A DNA stretch of 64,000 bases from Allorhizobium pseudoryzae (lineage in GTDB: Bacteria; Pseudomonadota; Alphaproteobacteria; Rhizobiales; Rhizobiaceae): the NCBI RefSeq assembly GCF_011046245.1, contig NZ_CP049244.1, positions 558,001 through 622,000 on the forward strand. Reading direction: 5' to 3'. Positions 57,628-64,000 of this stretch are shown here, piece by piece. A program made the translations under genes and the position numbers. How positions within the stretch are numbered: the stretch's first letter is position 1; each line of letters starts with the position of its first letter. The notes under the pieces are model-generated. The model made no database searches and was not told the DNA's origin. It was given only the letters and a program-made list of their open reading frames with translations.

Positions 57628-58412
57628 GACGGGGATATCCTTCGAGACAGAGGAATGGATCGGAATGAATGCGCCTCCTCGCGTGCCCAGGGGGCAAGAC
57701 CGGCCGTCAGCCGATCGACAAGGAGACGCAGGAAAACGGACAGAAGCGCCAGCACCAGCATGGCGGCAAACAACTGGTCGGCCTGCATGCGGGCATTGGC
57801 TTGGATCATGATGAAACCAAGCCCGCCGGCGGCACCCACCCATTCGCCGACGACTGCGCCGAGAGGCGCAAGCGGCGCGGCGACCCGCAGGCCGGAGACC
57901 AGCGAGGGCAAGGCGAGCGGCAGGCGAATGCGGATCAGGATCTGCCAGTGGCTCGCCTGAGTGAGCGAAGCGGCATCGAGTATGTCGCGGTCGGTGCGGT
58001 TCAGGCCATCGGCAAAGGCGGAGGCGACGGGAAAGAAGATGATGATCACCGTCATCACCACCTTGGAGGCGAGCCCAAAGCCGAACCAGAGCACCAGAAC
58101 CGGTGCCAGCACGAAGACCGGCAGCGCCTGCAGCACCAGCACGACCGGCCAGACGAACTGGCCAAACCTCGGCAGGGCGGCGACGAAGAGAGCGGTGAGA
58201 AAGCCAAGCAGGGAGCCCGCGATCAGTCCGGCCACCACTTCCGTTGCGGTGATCATCATGTGATGGGCGAGAAAGTCCGGCTGGCGCAGAAAGACCTGCA
58301 GAACGGCCTGCGGCGATGGCAGCAGATAGCGCGGCGGTTCGACGACGACCACCACCGCCTGCCAAAGCATGATCAGACCGGCCAGAGCCAGGGCCGCTTG
58401 CGGCATTCGCAT
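57624..58412 (-). CDS. thiX: ThiX, pyrimidine-precursor ABC permease
   Basis: This is a 262-aa SsuC/TauC-type permease with about six spans and an EAA loop (ILDAASLTQASHWQILIRIR). It is the first gene after the TPP riboswitch. No ThiZ ATPase gene accompanies it in the window, unlike the usual thiXYZ set. ATG 58412 or 58406 could be the start; neither has a strong ribosome site, which would suit riboswitch-controlled translation. Confidence 0.88.
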   Translation of the reverse strand: MRMPQAALALAGLIMLWQAVVVVVEPPRYLLPSPQAVLQVFLRQPDFLAHHMMITATEVVAGLIAGSLLGFLTALFVAALPRFGQFVWPVVLVLQALPVFVLAPVLVLWFGFGLASKVVMTVIIIFFPVASAFADGLNRTDRDILDAASLTQASHWQILIRIRLPLALPSLVSGLRVAAPLAPLGAVVGEWVGAAGGLGFIMIQANARMQADQLFAAMLVLALLSVFLRLLVDRLTAGLAPWAREEAHSFRSIPLSRRISPS

Positions 58413-58576
58413 GACGTCAGCCGACGCGGATCGAAGGGGGCGTCAGAATAACCAGGCTGCCAGGGGCAGCAGCAAAAGCAATGTGCATCACGATCTCCAA
58501 ACCTTGCAGTGCGGAGATCCAGGCAAAAGCGGAGAAGAGAAAGTACGCGAGAGCCTTGACGGTGCCGTTTGCGCGT

Positions 58577-58664
58577 TTCCGTTCCTACGCCGGCATGACC
58601 CGGATCAGGTTCAAGGGTCCGGCTCACCGCCATCTCAGCATCGTCACGATGCCCCCCTCGGAAT
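58577..58664 (-). promoter_or_regulatory. TPP (thi-box) riboswitch
   Basis: On the minus strand the conserved CTGAGA and ACCTGATCCGGGTCATGC / GCGTAGGAA segments of the thiamine-pyrophosphate aptamer are present, closed by a P1 stem pairing TTCCG (5' side) with CGGAA (3' side). It lies 165 nt before thiX and should switch off thiX-Y-M-E-D and, if no promoter intervenes, the TRAP genes when TPP is high. The expression platform is not clear. Confidence 0.95.
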
Positions 58665-58770
58665 GGCGCGAATGTCGTGCAAAGCGGAACGGATGTCAAC
58701 GCCTGTGGTTAAACGGGCGAGAATGGACCGGGAACATTGCCGGGTGCCGGCCGGCGGTCTAGAACGGCGC

Positions 58771-60042
58771 ATGGCTTTCCGGTTCATTCACACTGCCGAC
58801 CTCCATCTCGATTCGCCGCTCCGGTCGCTGTCGCTGCGCAATGCCGATCTGGCCGGCCTCATCGGCGACGCTACCCGTCAGGCGCTGGTCCGGATCGTTG
58901 ATCTGTGCCTGGAGGAACAGGTCGATGCGCTGATCATCGCCGGCGATCTCTACGATGGTGACCAGACCTCGATGAAGACTGCCCGTTTTCTGGCAAGCCA
59001 GATGCAGCGGCTCTCCGAGGCGGGGATCGCCGTTTTCAAGATCCGCGGCAATCACGATGCGCTCTCGAAGATCACTCAGGAACTGGTGCTGCCGCCCTCG
59101 GTGAAGATCTTTTCCGGCCGGGCGGAGGCCGTGGAGTTGTCGCGTGGCGGCCAGACCGTCGCCATCCACGGGTTGAGTTTCGCCAAGCCGCAGGCGCCGG
59201 AAAGCCTGCTGCCCAAGTTCAAGACGCCGATTGCCGGTGCCGTCAACATCGGCATCATGCACACCAGCCTTGCCGGCGCACCGGGACACGATGCCTATGC
59301 GCCCTGCGCCGTTGCCGACCTGCACGCCTCCGGTTTCGACTACTGGGCGCTCGGCCATATTCACCAGCGCACCCACCACGCCGGGGAAAAAACCGTGATC
59401 ATGCCCGGCATGCCGCAAGGGCGTGATATCAACGAGGCTGGCGAAAAGACGGTTTCGCTGGTGACGATCGGCGATGACGGGTCCGTTCGGGTAGAGGAAC
59501 GGCTGACCAGCCTTGCCCAGTTCGCCCGCGTGACCGTGGATATCTCCGGCACCTCCGACTGGCGCGGTCTGGTCGATCAGATCGGCACCGCACTCGAGGC
59601 AGAACGGGAACGGACCCGCTCGGATCATCTGGTGGCACGGCTGCGGCTGACGGGTAGAAGTCCGCTTGCCTTTGCCATCCGCCGGGATTTCGACCTGTTG
59701 CAGACGGAGGCCGAGCAGCGGGCGGAACGCGCCGGCCAAACGTGGATCGAGAAGCTGGAACTGGAGCTTTCGGCAGCGCCGGCCATCACCCGCAATGCCG
59801 CAACCGCGGACCCCGTGCAGGAACTCGGCACCCTGATGCGCGACGATGTCACGGCATCGGATGCCTTTCGCCAGGAGGTACGCGACATGGTGCAGAGCCT
59901 GCTCGACGATCTGCCGCCGGAAAGCCGCCGCTTTGCCGGCGATAATGAGGCAGCGCTTGACGCCTTCGTGGACGAAATCATCCGCGATGGCAGCGAAGAC
60001 CTGATGGCGCGGCTCTCCGCCGCTGCGGACGAGGCATCCTGA
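58771..60042 (+). CDS. Mre11/SbcD-type exonuclease (YhaO-like)
   Basis: This is a calcineurin-like metallophosphoesterase of 423 aa that would process DNA ends with the partner ATPase. All metal motifs are visible: HTADLHLDSP (residues 6-15), IIAGDLYDGD (about 53), IRGNHD (about 89), IMHTSLAG (about 165) and WALGHIHQR (about 192). The YhaO/YhaN pair is a recognised Mre11/Rad50-like family in bacteria. ATG 58771 starts MAFRFIHTAD; the open frame to 58369 crosses the riboswitch and is rejected. Stop overlaps the next start by one base. Confidence 0.9.
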   Translation: MAFRFIHTADLHLDSPLRSLSLRNADLAGLIGDATRQALVRIVDLCLEEQVDALIIAGDLYDGDQTSMKTARFLASQMQRLSEAGIAVFKIRGNHDALSKITQELVLPPSVKIFSGRAEAVELSRGGQTVAIHGLSFAKPQAPESLLPKFKTPIAGAVNIGIMHTSLAGAPGHDAYAPCAVADLHASGFDYWALGHIHQRTHHAGEKTVIMPGMPQGRDINEAGEKTVSLVTIGDDGSVRVEERLTSLAQFARVTVDISGTSDWRGLVDQIGTALEAERERTRSDHLVARLRLTGRSPLAFAIRRDFDLLQTEAEQRAERAGQTWIEKLELELSAAPAITRNAATADPVQELGTLMRDDVTASDAFRQEVRDMVQSLLDDLPPESRRFAGDNEAALDAFVDEIIRDGSEDLMARLSAAADEAS

Positions 60043-63000
60043 TGCGGCTCAGACGGCTCGATCTCACCCGCTACGGCAAGTTCACCGACCATGCGATCGA
60101 TTTCGGTCCGGCGGCGGCGGGAAGCCCGGACCTGCACATCGTCTACGGCCTGAACGAGGCGGGAAAATCCACCGCCTTCTCCGCCTATCTCGACCTGTTG
60201 TTCGGCATTCCGGAACGCAGCGCCTATAATTTCCTGCACGCCTACACGGCGATGCAGATCGGTGGCGTTCTGGAATTCGGCGGCGAGGCGCATGAGCTGG
60301 TGCGCCTGAAACAGAGGACGAACGCGCTGCTCGACGCCCGCGGCCAGCCGGTCAACGAAGCCCTGCTGGCGTCCGCGCTGGGCGGGCTGACACGCGGTAG
60401 CTATCGCACGATGTTCTCGCTGGACGAACATTCCCTGCGGGATGGCGGCGAAGCGATCGTCGAAAGCAAGGGCGATCTCGGCGAGCTCTTGTTTTCCGCC
60501 AGCGCCGGCCTTGCCGATGTCAGCGCGGTGCTGACCGCTGCCTCCGAGGAGGCGCAGCGCTTTCACCGCAAGCGGGCCCGCAACACGCAGTTGGCCGAGT
60601 TCAAGCAACAGCTGGCGACACTGAAGAGCGAACGCGACGCGATCGATACATTTGCCGCCACCTATGCGTCGCTCGTCACCACCGAAGCCCAGGCGCAGAA
60701 GGCCTATGAGGAGGCGCTGTCCGAGGGTGGGCGGGCAAAGGCCCGCCTTGCGCGGATCGATGCGCAGATGCGGGCGCTTCCGCTGCTGAAGGATCTCGAA
60801 CGCCTGTCCGCCGAGCTTCTGCTCTTGGCGGATCTGCCACGACCGCCGCGGGAATGGGGAGCGCAGCTCGACGGCCTGATGCGCGACGAGACGCGGCTTT
60901 CCACCCAGATGGCAGGGCTTGTGCAACAGGCCGAGCGGTTGGACGGCGACATTGCCGGCATTGTCGTGGACGAGCGCCTGCTTGCCGCCTCCGCCGAGAT
61001 CGAAGCGCTGGAGGAGGGCCGCGCCCGCTTCCGCACCGCCGAAAACGATCTGCCGAAACGGCGCCAGGCACTTGCCGAGCAGGAGGCATCCCTTGCCGAG
61101 GTCCTGAAATCGCTTGGCCAGCCGGGCCACCCGGACCCGGCCGCCCTGGTGCTGCCGGCGGCACTCACGGCGCGGCTGCGCGACCTGATCGAGGCCCGAT
61201 CCGGCATCCTCACCCGTCTGCGGACAGCCGAACGCGAAGCGGAACGGGCACGGTACGCGCTGGAAGAGCTGAGCGAAACGCTGCCTGACGAGAGCGCGAC
61301 ACAGGCGAATGCACCGGCCCTTCGCCGGCTGGAGGCACTTCTGGCGCGCCTGCATAAAGGCGAACGTCAGGCCCTGCTGGTCATCGAACAACGGGCGGAG
61401 GCACAGCAGGCGGAGCAGGTGGCACGCGCCCTCGACATGCTGCGCCCCTGGATGGGCAGCGTCGAGGATCTGGAACGGTTGGAAATTGCCGATGCGCGGC
61501 AGATCGAACGCTGGCGAACGCAAGCTGACGAGCTGGAACGCCGCCTGTCGCGGCACACCGAGCGTCGGCGCGAAATCGAAACCCGTCTGGCGGATTTGGC
61601 CATCCGCTTGCAGGCGATCGAACAGCGCGGCGAAGTGATCGATGATGCCGCGGCCGCGAAGGCGCGGACGGCGCGGGACACGGCATGGAAGACGCATATC
61701 GACACACTCGACCGGGAGAGCGCGCAGCGCTTTGAGGAGGCTTTGCGCGTGGACGACCGGATCGGCGCAGAGCGCCTGTCACGGGCAAGCGATCTCGCCG
61801 AGCTTCGGCAATTGCAGCAGGACCAAGCACTGCAGACGGCCATGCTGGGGCGCGAGATCGACGCATCTCGCGTAACCGAGGCCGAATTGCACGCGTTGGG
61901 CGACACCATCCGGGCGGCTATCCCGTTCGTCAGTGACGAACAGCCGGATATTCATCGTCTGCTATCAACGTATGACACGTGGCTGGGGCGGCGGGCTCAG
62001 TGCCTATCGCTGGCTATGGAACTTGCGGCGCGACGGCAGCGGCGCGGCGCGCTGACGGAAGATCTGGCTTCCGAGCAGCGCGATCTGGAAGCGACGCTCG
62101 CCGATCTCGATTGGCCCGTGAAAAGCGGAACGGATCTGCCGCGCCTGGTGCAAGCGGCGTCGGACCGGCTGTCGGATGTTCTGGATCGGCAGGCCCGGCA
62201 GGAGGCACAGCAGAAGCGGCAGGCCGAGCTGAAGCGGGAGCTTAAGGCGCGCGAACGCGACCTGGAGGAGGCACACCAGGCGGACGAGCTTTGGCAAGCC
62301 GCCTGGACGGAGGCGCTTTCCGCCACCTGGTTTGCCGAAGAACGGGAGCCATTTCCGGTTCGCGCCATTCTCGATGCGCTTGCCGACCTGCCCGCCATCT
62401 TGCGCGAGCGCGACCAGATGGCGCAGCGCATCGGCCTGATGGAACGCGACATGGAGCGCTTTGCCGCCGATGTGGAACGTGTATCGGCACTGACGGGAAT
62501 GGCCGCGGGCGCCTCGCCTCTGGATCTTGCCGACCAGATGGCACGGCTGAAGGCCCGCGCTGATCGCGACCGGCTCCAGCGCGAGGCGAAGGAGGCTGAG
62601 CGCACGGCCCTTCACCAGGACATCGAACTTCTGAAAGCTCGGATAGCCGAACATGCCGCACGCCGGCAGGACATGGCGCGCTTCTTTGACGTCGAGACGT
62701 TGGCCGAAGTCAGCCAGCGGATGGAGCAGGCGGCAGAGCGGGACCGGCAGGAACAGCGGGTGCGGGAGCTCTCGGCCCAGTTGCTGGCGATCGTTCCGGG
62801 AGACGATCTCGAAACGATCAAACAGGACCTTCTCCAGCTTGATCCGGATCTCGCCGCGCAGGAGGCTGCCGAACTGACAGCGCGCATCGAGGATCTCGAC
62901 CAGCGCAGCCGACAGCTGTTTGCCGATCTCACCCGCGCCAGGGACAGGCTGGCAGCGGTGGGGGGCGACGATGCGGTGGCGCGCCTGGAAGCGAAGCGCA

Positions 63001-63506
63001 CGACGATCCTGATCGAGATCGAGGATCTGGCCGTGCGTCATCTGAGGCTGAGAGCTGGCACGCTGGCCGCCGAACGGGCGCTTTCCATTTACCGTGAAAA
63101 ACATCGCAGCTCGATGATGCAGCGCGCCTCGCAGGCCTTTTCGCAGATCACCCGCGGCGACTATTCCGGTCTTGCCGCCCTGCCGGACCGCGACAAGGAG
63201 ATCCTGATCGGCGTCGCAAAGGATGGCGCTTCAAAACTCTCGGATGCCATGTCGACCGGCACCCGCTACCAGCTGTACCTCGCACTTCGCCTGGCTGGCT
63301 ACGAGGAATTTGCCGCCGTGCGACCGGCGGTCCCCTTCGTTGCCGACGACATCATGGAAACTTTTGACGAACTGCGCTCGGAAGAGGTGTTCCGCCTGTT
63401 CGGAGACATGGCCAAGCTCGGTCAGGTGATCTACCTCACCCATCACCGGCATCTCTGCGACATTGCAAAAGAGGTGGTGCCGGGCGTGAAGATCCATAAT
63501 CTGTGA
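60042..63506 (+). CDS. Rad50/SbcC-like SMC-type ATPase (YhaN-like)
   Basis: This is an 1154-aa ATPase with an N-terminal Walker A YGLNEAGKST (residues 35-44), a long central coiled coil rich in Arg, Glu, Leu and Ala (about 170-1000), and a C-terminal head with the signature LSDAMSTGTRYQLYLALRLA (about 1065) and Walker B FVADDIMETFDE. No CxxC zinc hook is present in the coiled coil, unlike classical Rad50/SbcC. It pairs with the upstream nuclease, overlapping it by one base, so the two form one complex. Confidence 0.9.
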   Translation: MRLRRLDLTRYGKFTDHAIDFGPAAAGSPDLHIVYGLNEAGKSTAFSAYLDLLFGIPERSAYNFLHAYTAMQIGGVLEFGGEAHELVRLKQRTNALLDARGQPVNEALLASALGGLTRGSYRTMFSLDEHSLRDGGEAIVESKGDLGELLFSASAGLADVSAVLTAASEEAQRFHRKRARNTQLAEFKQQLATLKSERDAIDTFAATYASLVTTEAQAQKAYEEALSEGGRAKARLARIDAQMRALPLLKDLERLSAELLLLADLPRPPREWGAQLDGLMRDETRLSTQMAGLVQQAERLDGDIAGIVVDERLLAASAEIEALEEGRARFRTAENDLPKRRQALAEQEASLAEVLKSLGQPGHPDPAALVLPAALTARLRDLIEARSGILTRLRTAEREAERARYALEELSETLPDESATQANAPALRRLEALLARLHKGERQALLVIEQRAEAQQAEQVARALDMLRPWMGSVEDLERLEIADARQIERWRTQADELERRLSRHTERRREIETRLADLAIRLQAIEQRGEVIDDAAAAKARTARDTAWKTHIDTLDRESAQRFEEALRVDDRIGAERLSRASDLAELRQLQQDQALQTAMLGREIDASRVTEAELHALGDTIRAAIPFVSDEQPDIHRLLSTYDTWLGRRAQCLSLAMELAARRQRRGALTEDLASEQRDLEATLADLDWPVKSGTDLPRLVQAASDRLSDVLDRQARQEAQQKRQAELKRELKARERDLEEAHQADELWQAAWTEALSATWFAEEREPFPVRAILDALADLPAILRERDQMAQRIGLMERDMERFAADVERVSALTGMAAGASPLDLADQMARLKARADRDRLQREAKEAERTALHQDIELLKARIAEHAARRQDMARFFDVETLAEVSQRMEQAAERDRQEQRVRELSAQLLAIVPGDDLETIKQDLLQLDPDLAAQEAAELTARIEDLDQRSRQLFADLTRARDRLAAVGGDDAVARLEAKRTTILIEIEDLAVRHLRLRAGTLAAERALSIYREKHRSSMMQRASQAFSQITRGDYSGLAALPDRDKEILIGVAKDGASKLSDAMSTGTRYQLYLALRLAGYEEFAAVRPAVPFVADDIMETFDELRSEEVFRLFGDMAKLGQVIYLTHHRHLCDIAKEVVPGVKIHNL

Positions 63507-63530
63507 TGGCGGCGGTCGCCGTAGAACCCC

Positions 63531-63552
63531 GTCTGCCATCAAGCTGGCAGAC
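63531..63552. terminator. Convergent-gene hairpin
   Basis: GTCTGCCA (63531-63538) pairs perfectly with TGGCAGAC (63545-63552) around a 6-nt loop, between the convergent ATPase and GH105 genes. No U-run in either direction. Likely a bidirectional 3'-end hairpin. Confidence 0.5.
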
Positions 63553-63573
63553 GCCACACAGCCGGCCGGCCTG

Positions 63574-64000
63574 TCAGGCCACGGCTTCCCTTCGGGCGGA
63601 TGTTGCGCGCTTTGCCAGCTCGCCTTCCGCATGGGCCATCATCAGCGGACCGACGCCCTTGATATCGTCATCGCGCAGCACCTCGGACAGATAATAGGCG
63701 GGCGTTCCATCGCGGTAATTGCCGTCGAAGCCGCCAAGTCCTGCGACGCAACAGATCTTCTGGAGCACCATGCGGCCCGAGGCGTCCGCTCCCATGGCGT
63801 TTTCCACAAGACTGGTCGCCGCGTCAGCGCCAACCTGTTGCATGGCCCCCTTGATGCCGAGCCGCGCAGCCTTCAGGAAGGCATAGGCGAACATCGCCGT
63901 CGCGGAGCTTTCCGCATAATTCCCTTTCAGCGACGGCTGGTCGATCACCTGCAGCCAGCGGCCATCCGTCGTGCGCAGGCCGGCAAGCACCGTCAGCAAA
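63574..64000 (-). CDS. GH105-type unsaturated rhamnogalacturonyl hydrolase (C-terminal fragment)
   Basis: This is the last 142 codons of a minus-strand gene that continues past the right edge. GNYAESSATAMFAYAFLKAA and the terminal TPAYYLSEVLRDDDIKGVGP are blocks of the GH88/GH105 (YteR-like) family, which act on unsaturated sugar ends left by pectin lyases. The catalytic half and any signal are outside the window. Confidence 0.85.
   Translation of the reverse strand, partial: LLTVLAGLRTTDGRWLQVIDQPSLKGNYAESSATAMFAYAFLKAARLGIKGAMQQVGADAATSLVENAMGADASGRMVLQKICCVAGLGGFDGNYRDGTPAYYLSEVLRDDDIKGVGPLMMAHAEGELAKRATSARREAVA

Noticed and set aside
59625-61697. 690-codon minus-strand open frame
   Set aside because: Antisense to the Rad50-like ATPase, whose Walker and signature motifs are clear; no family similarity in the antisense product.

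Overview
The window looks like a chromosomal or chromid segment of a Rhizobiaceae alphaproteobacterium (Rhizobium/Agrobacterium relatives). The evidence is high-GC codon use, many binding-protein-dependent sugar ABC operons, a minCDE operon preceded by a consensus CtrA box (TTAA-N7-TTAA), the rhizobial-type glycerol operon glpR-D-S-T-P-Q-U-V, and a GH31 enzyme whose substrate-binding residues match the Agrobacterium sulfoquinovosidase in both identity and numbering. I see no insertion sequence, phage gene, CRISPR array, tRNA or rRNA.

Layout. (1) 1-12482: a divergent LacI-type regulator and a ten-gene operon that reads as a complete sulfo-Entner-Doudoroff route for sulfoquinovose (SQ): ABC importer, SG dehydratase, KDSG aldolase, SGL lactonase, SQ dehydrogenase, sulfoquinovosidase and a TauE/SafE exporter. 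No sulfolactaldehyde dehydrogenase is present. (2) 12740-15145: glycerol kinase and a second HpcH/HpaI aldolase. (3) 15173-22585: arginase, a soluble PAS chemoreceptor, a CarH-like B12-binding MerR regulator, diacylglycerol kinase, a hydroxycinnamoyl-CoA hydratase/lyase with a divergent MarR regulator, and an MprF/YbhN-type membrane protein. (4) 22994-32277: an alpha-galactoside operon (binding protein, two permeases, GH36 alpha-galactosidase, ATPase, GH42 beta-galactosidase) divergent from a MelR-like AraC regulator. (5) 32368-36174: minCDE, then a copper-delivery group (SCO1/SenC, PCuAC, DUF2946). (6) 36199-44660: glp operon for glycerol uptake and oxidation, with candidate GlpR operators. 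(7) 44719-46087: 3-oxoacid CoA-transferase. (8) 46247-50905: a 1552-residue protein made almost entirely of 192 octapeptides. (9) 51083-58664: recX, then a TPP-riboswitch operon thiX-thiY-thiM-thiE-thiD that continues into a TRAP transporter. (10) 58771-63506: an Mre11/Rad50-like pair (YhaO/YhaN type). (11) The 3' end of a GH105-type hydrolase.

The systems may connect. Sulfoquinovosidase acting on sulfoquinovosyl glycerol would release SQ and glycerol; a glycerol kinase lies just downstream, and glycerol-3-phosphate dehydrogenase lies in the glp operon of the same window. The most unusual items are the octapeptide protein, which keeps an unbroken 8-residue register with a superimposed 17-octad (136 aa, 408 bp) super-period; the TRAP transporter under apparent thiamine control; and the complementary loss of motifs in the two Glp ATPases, predicting one canonical and one degenerate ATP site.

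All calls come from reading the sequence by eye. Family assignments rest on motifs and remembered homologues, not on searches.
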